A stretch of 45,809 nucleotides of DNA. It comes from Clostridium sp. UBA699. GTDB lineage: Bacteria; Bacillota; Clostridia; Clostridiales; Clostridiaceae. The DNA lies in the NCBI GenBank assembly GCA_002298915.1, contig DBML01000008.1, forward strand, positions 205,972 to 251,780, in the 5' to 3' direction. Both the position numbers and the translations under genes were made by a program. The notes beneath the pieces are model-generated. The model searched no databases. It saw nothing but the letters and a program-made list of their open reading frames with translations, and had not been told where the DNA came from. This document shows positions 1 to 7,071 of this stretch, in pieces; the first letter of the stretch is position 1; the number at the start of each line of letters is the position of its first letter.

Positions 1-99
1 GTGCCTGGGTCAGTCGTGCCTGTTCCTGGATCTGTCGTTCCCGTGCCTGGATCTGTCGTGCCTGTGCCCGGGTCGGTTGTGCCTGTGCCCGGATCTGTC
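1..99 (-). repeat. 21-bp tandem repeat encoding DPGTGTT
   Basis: Four full 21-bp units (16-36, 37-57, 58-78, 79-99) and a partial one (1-15) are visible, each coding DPGTGTT on the minus strand. Third-position differences show the array is not perfectly homogenised. It continues past the window edge, so the total copy number is unknown. Confidence 0.85.
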
Positions 100-560
100 G
101 TACCTGTACCGGTGCCCGTTCCCGTTCCTGGATCAATTGATCCGCCAGGGGTTTCGTCATCAGGTATCGTCTCTGTCGGCGCGGTATAGGTTATCCAGAT
201 GTTCAATGTTCCGCCGCCTTCGGTTCCTTTAACAAACTCCACAGACTTGCCGTTAATTTTAATATCCTCTATTTCGTCGTATACGAATTGTTTTGAATCC
301 TCATAAGAGTATAGTCCGCCTTTTTTTACGAGTTTAATCGGCGCGCCATTCTTGAACTTCAGTTCCACCGTTTCAATGTACTTGGTGTCCCCTTCGATGT
401 GCAGGTGTACGAAGTTCGTTGTAGTGGATTCTTCCACTGTGCTCTGGCCGTTCGCAGTTCCATTGTCGTTAGGTTTGTCTGCAAGCACTACGTTCGTCGT
501 CCCGAAAGCAATGTTGAAAACAAACGCTGAAGCCACCATTAGTCTTATGTACTTTTTCAT
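1..560 (-). CDS. Secreted Pro-Gly-Thr repeat protein (partial, C-terminus outside window)
   Basis: The reading frame is open from an ATG at 558-560 to the window edge, giving 186 residues. A ribosome binding site AAGGGGG sits 9 bases upstream of the ATG. The N-terminus (MKKYIRLMVASAFVFNIAFG...VVLA) looks like a signal peptide. Residues about 45-125 form a compact, unrecognised domain with the motif GGGTLNIWITY near its end. The protein then runs into repeats of DPGTGTT. Such repeats usually act as a flexible linker or wall-spanning stalk, so a surface or adhesin role is likely but inferred. A c-di-GMP-I riboswitch with a terminator lies directly upstream on the same strand, so expression should follow the motile/sessile second-messenger state. 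The missing C-terminus (anchor or further domains) would decide its class. Confidence 0.82.
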   Translation of the reverse strand, partial: MKKYIRLMVASAFVFNIAFGTTNVVLADKPNDNGTANGQSTVEESTTTNFVHLHIEGDTKYIETVELKFKNGAPIKLVKKGGLYSYEDSKQFVYDEIEDIKINGKSVEFVKGTEGGGTLNIWITYTAPTETIPDDETPGGSIDPGTGTGTGTGTTDPGTGTTDPGTGTTDPGTGTTDPGTGTTDPG

Positions 561-618
561 TTCTATATCCCCCTTCTTATTTTTTTGATTTTCTGCTGCT
601 TCCTGTTTCAAAAAAACA

Positions 619-647
619 AAAAGCCGCCAGAATATGTTCCGGCGGCA
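619..647 (-). terminator. Riboswitch-associated intrinsic terminator
   Basis: GCCGCCGGAA/TTCTGGCGGC pairs around a short loop (623-646), followed on the minus strand by TTTTTGTTTTTTT. It lies directly after the c-di-GMP-I aptamer and before the repeat-protein RBS, the usual layout of a transcription-attenuating expression platform. Confidence 0.85.
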
Positions 648-743
648 GGACAATCATGGTTCGGCATCGAGTGCAAAACTTTAGACTCCTTGCTTTGCGT
701 CCCACCCTTTCAGATGGTTTGCCTTTTTCAGGTTGTTATTATG
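648..743 (-). ncRNA. c-di-GMP-I (GEMM-I) riboswitch, single aptamer
   Basis: The minus strand carries the GEMM-I hallmarks in order: GGCAAACC, a hairpin with a GAAA tetraloop (CATCTGAAAGGGTG), GGACGCAAAGC, then a second arm containing GTCTAAAG and GCACTC. The aptamer precedes the terminator at 619-647 and the secreted repeat protein. Ligand binding would be expected to favour termination (OFF switch), but the direction is inferred from the layout and not shown. Aptamer boundaries are approximate. Confidence 0.9.
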
Positions 744-757
744 GTATGTTTAATTTT

Positions 758-786
758 ATAATACTGTGCATTAAATCCGTTGTCAA
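758..786 (-). promoter_or_regulatory. Sigma-A promoter for the single riboswitch transcript
   Basis: On the minus strand TTGACA (781-786) and TATTAT (758-763) are separated by exactly 17 bases. The start point would fall just upstream of the c-di-GMP-I aptamer. The promoter begins right after the stop codon of the transglutaminase-like gene, so the repeat protein has its own promoter. Confidence 0.8.
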
Positions 787-793
787 TATCTTT

Positions 794-1963
794 TTAATAC
801 TCTTTTTGTCCATTGTACAAGCTGCTGCTCTTTATCCACTCAGGGCTCTGTCCAAGCGCCTTAGCCTGCGAATCGTAGCTGTTGTCCACAACCACCCAGC
901 TGCCGTTAAGGTATACCTTGTTCCATGCATGGTAGCCTGTAACATTCGATGAATAGCCCATGATAAGCTTTGTAGGGATACCAACGCTTCTAAGCATGGC
1001 TGCGTAAGTTGAAGCGAAATCGTAGCATATTCCGCTGCCGCTAGCATACACAGAGCTTATGTTCGGAATGTAGCCGCTTGACACCGAGCTCGCCTTTGCG
1101 CTGTCATATGACATGTAGCTTGAGAGGAAGTCGTGTATAGCCTTGGCCTTGGCTTCATCGCTGCCGTATGCAGAAGCTATCTCCCTTGCCTTTACGACCG
1201 CATTTGTCGAGCTGTTCCAGTTTATGAGCTGTATCGAATTGAGGAAAACACGGGAGCTGTCCTCCAATGTAACATCGAATTTTGCAGCCGCAGTGTAGGA
1301 AGTTCCTCCGACGTTTTCATAGACTGTTATTGTGTAGTTTCCGTTCCCCATCTGGAGAGGGTAGGTTTCGTAGCCAGTAGTAGAGTAGTGCGAATACATG
1401 TAGCTTGATGAACCCAGCGCAATCTTGACCTTTATCTTCAAGCTTGAGGAGTGAGGGTATTTGACCCTTACTATTCCGTTCGAAATGCTGTTTATGTCTA
1501 CCTGTGCATTTCCGCTCGTGAGGATTCCTGACGAACTGGTTGTTGCAGGTGCAGGTTCGCTGGCTGTCGAGGTTGTGGTGGTAGCTGTTGTTGTAGTTTT
1601 TGATGAAGTTGAAGCTGTGTTTTTGGAAGTTGAGCTGCTTGCGGAAGCTGTTGATGTCGACTTCGTTGTTGCAGAGGCAGCCGGTACTGCTGAATCTGCG
1701 GCGGTTGTCTGAACCTTCTTTTCCGAAGCTGTGCTCGCTGTCTTCTTGTCAGCCGCTACTGCTACTTCCTTCGTTTCCATTGGCACAGCAGCTGCTGCAG
1801 TCTCGACAACTGTTTTGGCAGCCTTCTCAACGCTTGCAACCGCGTTCTTCACATCTTTGATCTCTATATTGTTTATAACCCCTGGTTTTGCATTTACCGT
1901 TAGAGTACCAACTATTGCTGAAACAGTAAGAAATGTTGTGATGCCTGCTAATCTTTTTTTCAT
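794..1963 (-). CDS. Secreted transglutaminase-like domain protein
   Basis: This is a 389-residue protein. A signal peptide (about residues 1-25, MKKRLAGITT...LTVNA) is followed by a long low-complexity Ala/Ser/Thr region (about 30-145), a beta-rich middle, and a C-terminal transglutaminase-like domain. The likely catalytic Cys is in GSGICYDFAS, the His in YHAWNKVYL and the Asp in WVVVDNSYD, a complete Cys-His-Asp triad. Bacterial secreted members of this superfamily may act as cysteine proteases or cross-linkers, and the sequence does not say which. The RBS AGGAGG precedes the ATG. Two tandem c-di-GMP-I aptamers sit in its leader, linking it to c-di-GMP signalling like its downstream neighbour. 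Confidence 0.88.
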   Translation of the reverse strand: MKKRLAGITTFLTVSAIVGTLTVNAKPGVINNIEIKDVKNAVASVEKAAKTVVETAAAAVPMETKEVAVAADKKTASTASEKKVQTTAADSAVPAASATTKSTSTASASSSTSKNTASTSSKTTTTATTTTSTASEPAPATTSSSGILTSGNAQVDINSISNGIVRVKYPHSSSLKIKVKIALGSSSYMYSHYSTTGYETYPLQMGNGNYTITVYENVGGTSYTAAAKFDVTLEDSSRVFLNSIQLINWNSSTNAVVKAREIASAYGSDEAKAKAIHDFLSSYMSYDSAKASSVSSGYIPNISSVYASGSGICYDFASTYAAMLRSVGIPTKLIMGYSSNVTGYHAWNKVYLNGSWVVVDNSYDSQAKALGQSPEWIKSSSLYNGQKEY

Positions 1964-2045
1964 AATCTTTTCCTCCTAACAAATGAACTTTGATTGGAAG
2001 AAAGCTTATGGATATAATTCAAGCTTTTTAAATGACAAAACTCCC

Positions 2046-2140
2046 TTTTCGGTAACTGGCTGCCATATGCCCTGACGGCACTTAGACCCTTTAGCTTTGC
2101 GCCCTATGCTTTCGCATAGTTTGCCTTTGTCGCTCGAAAG
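2046..2140 (-). ncRNA. c-di-GMP-I riboswitch, gene-proximal copy of a tandem pair
   Basis: On the minus strand GGCAAACTATGC-GAAA-GCATAGGGCGCAAAGC is followed by GTCTAAGTGCC and ends GTTACCGAAA, the conserved 3' signature of GEMM-I. It is nearly identical to the upstream copy at 2181-2274. No strong terminator is visible between it and the transglutaminase-like gene, only a weak AAAGCTT/AAGCTTT hairpin near 2000-2030, so the expression platform is unclear. Confidence 0.9.
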
Positions 2141-2180
2141 TTATACCTAAATAAGCTCTCAGAGACACAAAAAAACCTTC

Positions 2181-2274
2181 ATTTCGGTAACTGGCTGTCA
2201 TATGCCGACCGGCACTTAGACCCTTTAGCTTTGCGCCCTATGCTTTCGCATAGTTTGCCTTTATCGCTCGAAAG
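2181..2274 (-). ncRNA. c-di-GMP-I riboswitch, promoter-proximal copy of a tandem pair
   Basis: It has the same core elements as the 2046-2140 copy (GGCAAACTATGC, GAAA loop, GGGCGCAAAGC, GTTACCGAAA). The differences lie almost only in the second hairpin tip (GACCGGC versus GTCAGGGC) and a few single bases. The near identity points to recent duplication. About 40 bases separate the copies. Confidence 0.9.
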
Positions 2275-2301
2275 CTGATAAAAATATATGTATTTACTTT
2301 A

Positions 2302-2330
2302 TATATACCACTTAAGTAAACAACTGTCAA
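2302..2330 (-). promoter_or_regulatory. Sigma-A promoter for tandem riboswitch and transglutaminase-like gene
   Basis: TTGACA (2325-2330) and TATATA (2302-2307) on the minus strand are separated by 17 bases, directly upstream of the first aptamer. Confidence 0.8.
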
Positions 2331-2343
2331 TACTTACATATAT

Positions 2344-2377
2344 AAGAGGGGTTCCGATTTGATCCGAAACCCCTCTT
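2344..2377 (-). terminator. Intrinsic terminator after rsmA
   Basis: A strong hairpin, AAGAGGGGTTTCGGAT pairing with ATCGGAACCCCTCTT, lies 8 bases past the rsmA stop. It closes the metG-to-rsmA gene run. Only short A/T sequence follows. Confidence 0.75.
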
Positions 2378-2384
2378 GTTATGT

Positions 2385-3221
2385 TTATATTGATTCCTTT
2401 ATGCAATCTGCCAGCTTCGCGAACTCCTCGATTGACAGGGTTTCACCCCTCCTCTTCGGATCTATTCCCGAATCCTCGAAAGCCTTCTGCAGCTTTTCCT
2501 TATCTATCTTCAGGTTCTTAAGGGAATTCGAGAGCGTCTTCCTTCTCATGTTGAAGGATTCCCTTATCACCTTGAAAAAAAACTCCTCGTCGCTGACATC
2601 AACCCTTGGCTTAGGAAGCTTGTTGAGCTTGATCACCATGGAGTCTACCTTCGGCTGCGGTATGAAGGCAGCAGGGCTGACCTTTCTCACTACGTCGACG
2701 GAGCAGTGGTACTGCACAAGCAGCGAAAGCGCTCCGTACTCCTTTGTGTTCTCCTTTGCCGCAATCCTTTCAGCAACTTCCTTCTGGATCATTATCGTGA
2801 TGGAGCTGAAATTGTAGTCCCCTTTCAGCAGCCTTGATATTATTGGCGTTGTTACATAATAAGGAAGGTTTGCGACAACCTTGACCGACTTCTCTTCACC
2901 GATGATCTCCCTGAAGTCGACCTTAAGGGCATCGCCGTGTATTATAGTAAAGTTGTCGAAGTCCTTGAGTTCCTCGTTCAGTATCGGTATCAGGTCCGTG
3001 TCCAGTTCCACAGCGCAAACCTTCTTCGCCCTCTGGAGAAGAAGCCTTGTGAGCGTTCCTACGCCGGGACCTATCTCAATCACCAGGTCGTCTGTCGTTA
3101 TATCTGCAGCCTGGATGATATCCTCAAGGACCGTATCGTCTATCAGGAAGTTCTGACCAAGGCTCTTCGAAAACTTGAATCCGTATTTTTTTACAATATT
3201 CTTGGTTAATATCTCGTTCAT
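2385..3221 (-). CDS. rsmA: 16S rRNA (adenine1518/1519-N6)-dimethyltransferase RsmA (KsgA)
   Basis: RsmA dimethylates two adjacent adenines in helix 45 of 16S rRNA, using S-adenosylmethionine, late in 30S assembly. The SAM-binding loop IEIGPGVGTLT, the substrate motif NLPYYVTTPI and the N-terminal SLGQNFLID are all present, and the length (278 residues) is typical. I chose the ATG at 3221 because GGAG lies 9 bases upstream; an ATG at 3236 would overlap rnmV but lacks a clear ribosome binding site. It directly follows rnmV, an arrangement conserved in Bacilli and Clostridia. Confidence 0.95.
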   Translation of the reverse strand: MNEILTKNIVKKYGFKFSKSLGQNFLIDDTVLEDIIQAADITTDDLVIEIGPGVGTLTRLLLQRAKKVCAVELDTDLIPILNEELKDFDNFTIIHGDALKVDFREIIGEEKSVKVVANLPYYVTTPIISRLLKGDYNFSSITIMIQKEVAERIAAKENTKEYGALSLLVQYHCSVDVVRKVSPAAFIPQPKVDSMVIKLNKLPKPRVDVSDEEFFFKVIRESFNMRRKTLSNSLKNLKIDKEKLQKAFEDSGIDPKRRGETLSIEEFAKLADCIKESI

Positions 3222-3225
3222 CTCA

Positions 3226-3765
3226 TTATTCTCCATCTATCTTCGCCAAAGCGTTTGTGAACTCTTCCCTTGTGATGCCGTAGTTGTTGAGCCTGGTCAC
3301 GAACTGCGCGCTGTTGCAGTATCCTATACCCAGGATATTTCCCAGCTTGTCTCGCCTTTCCTTGGCGCTTTCGTTGCCGGTAAGGCTGTGCAGAACCATG
3401 TCCGTTGAGCTGAATTCCTGCCTTCTGTCCTTTGTTTCGCACTTAGCGGATTCGAGAGCCCTGATAATCGTGTCCGGTTCGGCATTCTCTACGCCGATAT
3501 CCCCGTCCTTGAGGCCGTCCTTCTGTGATATGTAGGCATGCTTTATCCCGTGGACTCTCTTTGATATTATTTTTCTGATTTTTTCGCCTGCGAAATCGGG
3601 ATCCGTGAGGACTATTACGCCCTGCCTCTTCTGTGCTTCCATTATCCTGTTGATGACCTTTTTGTTTATACCGAAGCCCCCGACCGCAATAACCTCGGCT
3701 TCGACAGCCCTCTTTACCGCTGTTATGTCGTCCCTACCTTCCACTACAATAACCTCTTTGATCAA
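3226..3765 (-). CDS. rnmV: Ribonuclease M5
   Basis: RNase M5 performs the final maturation of 5S rRNA precursors. The protein is 179 residues, with an N-terminal Toprim domain: the catalytic Glu is in VVEGRDD and the metal-binding DxD in LTDPDFAG. It starts with TTG behind GGGAGGA. A gene pair rnmV-rsmA is typical of Firmicutes. A possible 5S rRNA gene, its presumed substrate, starts at the far end of the window. Confidence 0.94.
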   Translation of the reverse strand: MIKEVIVVEGRDDITAVKRAVEAEVIAVGGFGINKKVINRIMEAQKRQGVIVLTDPDFAGEKIRKIISKRVHGIKHAYISQKDGLKDGDIGVENAEPDTIIRALESAKCETKDRRQEFSSTDMVLHSLTGNESAKERRDKLGNILGIGYCNSAQFVTRLNNYGITREEFTNALAKIDGE

Positions 3766-3819
3766 AGCTGATGATTCCTCCCTTTTTTACCATCCATACA
3801 TTTATATGAATGCAGAAAA

Positions 3820-3841
3820 AATAGGAGCGTAAGCTCCTATT
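3820..3841 (-). terminator. Intrinsic terminator after the yabE-like gene
   Basis: AATAGGAGC/GCTCCTATT hairpin followed on the minus strand by TTTTTT. It overlaps the stop codon of the yabE-like gene and lies upstream of rnmV. Confidence 0.75.
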
Positions 3842-4856
3842 GCAAGATGTACACGTTGACGTATTTGACTCCCCAGGCGCTCACTTCACTCATGCTGTTG
3901 AAGTACACGTCGATGATGTTGCCTTTGATCGCTCCGCCTGTATCCTGCGCTATGGCATAGCCATAACCTTCCACATAAACCTTGGTTCCAAGCGGTATTA
4001 CTCTCGGATCAACCGCTATCGTGCTCCAGCCGCTTGGGTTCCTCACCGCAACAGCTCCCGAGGCCGTTATGTTGCTTCCGGTCTCCGCCGAACAGTATGC
4101 AGTGGTTTTCATGTTTATGACTTTTGATGTGCTGAAATCTCCGCCTCTGGAAGCAGTCAGGGTGGCTGCTGATGCAACCGCAGTTCCTGTTGAAACCACT
4201 TTCTGAACCGGCTCTTTCGTTACCGTTGTGCTTACGAGTGTCCTGGAGACCTCTTCCCCGTTTTCATAGGTTACCCTGAAAAGTGTCGATTTCTCTCCGG
4301 CAGCGCCCGCCTGAACAACCTTCTTGACTCCGCTCAGCAAGCTGCTGTCACTTTTGTAGACAGTGCTGAAGTCAATTTTGCTGACTTCCGTTATGTCAGC
4401 TGTATTTACCCTTACAACCTTGATCGCTAATCCGTCTTGAAGTTTCGAGTCCCTTGCCGGAAGCACTTTGTCCTGCTCGGCTATTTTCAAGCCTTCCGCA
4501 ACAAGCATGTCCTCGACGTTGGCCTCCGCAGATTTTATGTCCAGCGTTTTTCCGTCTACTGAAACCTTAACATTTACTGCCCTTGTTATTGTCAATGTGC
4601 CGCCTTTTGTGACTTTGCTGTCGACAGCAGGTACGGCTTTGTCCTTAGAACCAACCGTGATGTTCTCCTTCTCAAGCACTTGAGCGTATGTTGAACTGAA
4701 GGTCGTAACCTTTAACTCCTTGCCGTCTACGGCGATAGTCACCTGCTTCATATTGCTGAACACAGCAACTGAACCTGCTATCAACGCCATGGCAATCAGC
4801 AGAGTTACCTTTGTGCCTTTTGAAGATCTCTTAAAGTATCCTTTTAATTTTTCCAC
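3837..4856 (-). CDS. YabE-like cell-wall protein (DUF348-G5-3D domains)
   Basis: This is a 339-residue protein with an N-terminal membrane anchor or signal segment (about 17-35). Two DUF348 repeats (about 40-85 and 95-140, with VSVDGKTLDIKSAE) and a G5 domain (about 155-225) follow. The C-terminal 3D domain (about 250-339) carries its conserved Asp residues in IAVDPRVIPLG, AQDTGG and IIDVYF. The 3D fold resembles MltA/lytic transglycosylase barrels, so peptidoglycan remodelling is expected, as for YabE and resuscitation-promoting-factor-like proteins. It starts with GTG behind GAGGAGG. Its position between tatD and rnmV is the Bacillus order. Confidence 0.9.
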   Translation of the reverse strand: MEKLKGYFKRSSKGTKVTLLIAMALIAGSVAVFSNMKQVTIAVDGKELKVTTFSSTYAQVLEKENITVGSKDKAVPAVDSKVTKGGTLTITRAVNVKVSVDGKTLDIKSAEANVEDMLVAEGLKIAEQDKVLPARDSKLQDGLAIKVVRVNTADITEVSKIDFSTVYKSDSSLLSGVKKVVQAGAAGEKSTLFRVTYENGEEVSRTLVSTTVTKEPVQKVVSTGTAVASAATLTASRGGDFSTSKVINMKTTAYCSAETGSNITASGAVAVRNPSGWSTIAVDPRVIPLGTKVYVEGYGYAIAQDTGGAIKGNIIDVYFNSMSEVSAWGVKYVNVYILQ

Positions 4857-4918
4857 CTATTAATACCTCCTCTAGGTTCGAGCAAGCTGATGCTGCTCTT
4901 CAGACTGTCCTGTACTTT

Positions 4919-4933
4919 ATGCACCTGGTGCAT
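4919..4933. repeat. 15-bp perfect palindrome in the yabE-like leader
   Basis: ATGCACC-T-GGTGCAT, about 60 bases upstream of the yabE-like start codon. It is flanked by more distant complementary arms (CAGACTG at 4901-4907 and CAGTCTG near 4965). It may be an operator or part of a leader hairpin; no family is recognised. Confidence 0.4.
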
Positions 4934-5069
4934 GAATAAAAATAAAAAAATATAATTGCTATGATGTACAGTCTGTATTTATTCTTGGTGTTAGGGGTGG
5001 TTGAATAAAAGTCGGATTTAAAGAAAAACTGTTCCCTAAAAATAGAAACAACTTCAGGCCCATTATACT

Positions 5070-5840
5070 TTAATCGGTAATCCTAAGCAAACTTTTGATA
5101 TTGGATATGACAGCATTAGATACAAATTCCTCTGGATATCCCTTGATTTCTGCAATTTTTTCTATAATCTCCTTAAGGTACTCCGATCTGTTCCTTTTCC
5201 CCCTGTACGGAACGGGTGCCATGTAGGGGCAATCGGTCTCCAGAATCAGCCTATCGAGCGGGATTTCCTCGACAACCTTGATGATTTTTTTTGCGTTCTT
5301 GAAGGTGACCACCCCAGTTATACCTATATAGTACCCCAGCTTAAGGCACTCCCTTGCAAACTCGGCGCTTCCGGAGAAACAGTGAACCTCACCTTTAACC
5401 TCGGGAAACTCCTTCATAACCATGAGCGTGTCCTGGTGGGCCTCCCTGTCGTGTATTATCACGGGAAGGCTGAGCTCGCGGGCCAGCTCCATCTGCATCC
5501 TGAATGCCTTGAGCTGGATGTCCCTTCCCGGATTCTCCTCCCAGTAGTAGTCCAGCCCTATCTCGCCTATGGCCTTGACCTTCTGCCTGCCGCTCAGCTC
5601 CCTGAGCCTGGCTATCATCCCTTCGTCAACCGTGTCCGCATGCTCGGGGTGAATTCCGACGGCAGCGTAAAAATTGTCGTACCTGCCCGCGAATTCAACC
5701 GAAGCGAGGGCGCCCTCGTAGGTCGCCCCGCAGTTCAAAACACCTATGACTCCGTTCTCCTTCAGCTCCTTGAACACAGCCTCCCTGTCTTCGTCAAACG
5801 CCTCATCGTCGTAATGGGCGTGCGCATCAAAAATCTTCAT
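5070..5840 (-). CDS. tatD: TatD family metal-dependent DNase
   Basis: This is a 256-residue TIM-barrel hydrolase. Metal-binding residues are visible in FDAHAHYDDEAF (HxH), GEIGLDYYW (Glu/Asp), IIHDREAH and LETDCPYMAP. TatD proteins are Mg-dependent 3'-5' exonucleases linked to DNA repair and nucleic acid turnover. The RBS AGGAG precedes the ATG. The upstream DUF362 gene ends 18 bases away, so the two are co-transcribed. Confidence 0.93.
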   Translation of the reverse strand: MKIFDAHAHYDDEAFDEDREAVFKELKENGVIGVLNCGATYEGALASVEFAGRYDNFYAAVGIHPEHADTVDEGMIARLRELSGRQKVKAIGEIGLDYYWEENPGRDIQLKAFRMQMELARELSLPVIIHDREAHQDTLMVMKEFPEVKGEVHCFSGSAEFARECLKLGYYIGITGVVTFKNAKKIIKVVEEIPLDRLILETDCPYMAPVPYRGKRNRSEYLKEIIEKIAEIKGYPEEFVSNAVISNIKSLLRITD

Positions 5841-5858
5841 ATATTCTCCTCTTGGTTC

Positions 5859-6968
5859 CTACAATTTTATAAGCTCGTATTCCATGCTTCCAAGGCCTAT
5901 CTTTTCAGCATGCTCCAGTCCGGCTTTCCAGTCAGTGTTTGAGTGTATATGGCAGAACTTGTCCTCCCCCTCATGGTAGTGCATGTCCTCGAGAAGCGAC
6001 CCTTTCAATGCCGCTGCTTCGTTGACCATATCCACGCAAGCTCTGTCGAGAGCTACGGGATCGAAGGATGCCGCTATTCCAATGTCAGGCACGATTGCCG
6101 TGTCGTTGGACTGCCAGCAGTCGCAGTTAGGCGAGACGTTCATGATGAAGCTTATGTGGAAATTCGGCTTGCCTTTGAGCACCGCGTATGCATATTCGGC
6201 GATTTTCCTGTTCGTTATGTCAGCAGCCTCGTCCCATACCACCTGCGCGGCGTTGAACTGGCAAACTGCAACGCACTGCCCGCAGCCGACGCATTTCTCA
6301 TAATCTATCTCCGCCTTCTTTTCGGCGTCGAAAGCTATGGCTTTCTGTGCGCAGGCTGTTATGCACTGCCCGCAGCCGACGCATTTTTTCTTCTTTATCC
6401 TCGGCATCGACACAGAATGCATTTCGAGCTTGCCGGCTTTGGAGCCGCAGCCCATGCCGAGATTCTTCAGGGCTCCGCCGAAGCCTGTCATCTCATGCCC
6501 CTTGAAATGGTTCATGGATATGATCACGTCAGCTTCAGCCACCGCCTTTCCTATCTTTGCGGTCCTGCAGTATTCCTGGTCAATGGCTATCTCCTCGAAG
6601 TCCGCCCCCTTCAGGCCGTCGGCAATGAGAACATGGCAGCCCAGGGTCATATAGTTGTAGCCGTTCTCCATTGCGGCCTGCAGGTGGTCCAGCGCGTTCG
6701 ACCTTCTTCCGGAATAAAGCGTGCTCGCGTCGGTCAGGAACGGCCTTCCCCCTTTCGCCTTTATCAGTCCCGCTATTTTTGCCGCGTAATTCGGCCTTAT
6801 GAAGGCCAGGTTTCCAGGCTCTCCGAAGTGAATCTTGATCGCAGTGAATTTGTTGCCAAAATCAATTTCGTCCATTCCAGCCTTTTTTACCAGAGCCTCA
6901 ACCTTGTCCAGAAGGTTCACTCCGGGCTTTGTCCTCAGATCGGTAAAATATACCTTTGATTTTTCCAT
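5859..6968 (-). CDS. DUF362 domain protein with two 4Fe-4S clusters
   Basis: This is a 369-residue protein. A DUF362 domain is interrupted in the middle (about 190-240) by two ferredoxin motifs, CVGCGQCITAC and CVGCGQCVAVC, each able to hold a [4Fe-4S] cluster. The C-terminal part carries VSPNCDCW. The family is common in strict anaerobes, and its redox partner and reaction are not established. The RBS GAGGTGGGG precedes the ATG. Its insertion between metG and tatD differs from the Bacillus order. I make no specific functional claim beyond iron-sulfur electron transfer. Confidence 0.88.
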   Translation of the reverse strand: MEKSKVYFTDLRTKPGVNLLDKVEALVKKAGMDEIDFGNKFTAIKIHFGEPGNLAFIRPNYAAKIAGLIKAKGGRPFLTDASTLYSGRRSNALDHLQAAMENGYNYMTLGCHVLIADGLKGADFEEIAIDQEYCRTAKIGKAVAEADVIISMNHFKGHEMTGFGGALKNLGMGCGSKAGKLEMHSVSMPRIKKKKCVGCGQCITACAQKAIAFDAEKKAEIDYEKCVGCGQCVAVCQFNAAQVVWDEAADITNRKIAEYAYAVLKGKPNFHISFIMNVSPNCDCWQSNDTAIVPDIGIAASFDPVALDRACVDMVNEAAALKGSLLEDMHYHEGEDKFCHIHSNTDWKAGLEHAEKIGLGSMEYELIKL

Positions 6969-7026
6969 CTTATCCCCACCTCGAAATCATTTGTATAAAT
7001 TATACCATAAAGCGCCAGAAGCAGAA

Positions 7027-7062
7027 AAGGATGGCTGCAGCAAAACTGCCAAAGCCATCCTT
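7027..7062 (-). terminator. Intrinsic terminator after metG
   Basis: AAGGATGGCT/AGCCATCCTT hairpin with an inner GCAG/CTGC-like arm, followed by a short T-rich stretch, 9 bases past the metG stop. Confidence 0.7.
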
Positions 7063-7071
7063 GTATCTATG

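Noticed and set aside
1..99. CRISPR-like array
   Set aside because: Repeats are contiguous 21-mers without spacers and read as DPGTGTT in frame.
1..189. Plus-strand frame encoding PGSVVPV repeats
   Set aside because: It is the antisense shadow of the minus-strand repeat protein, which has a signal peptide, ribosome binding site, promoter and riboswitch; the plus frame has none.
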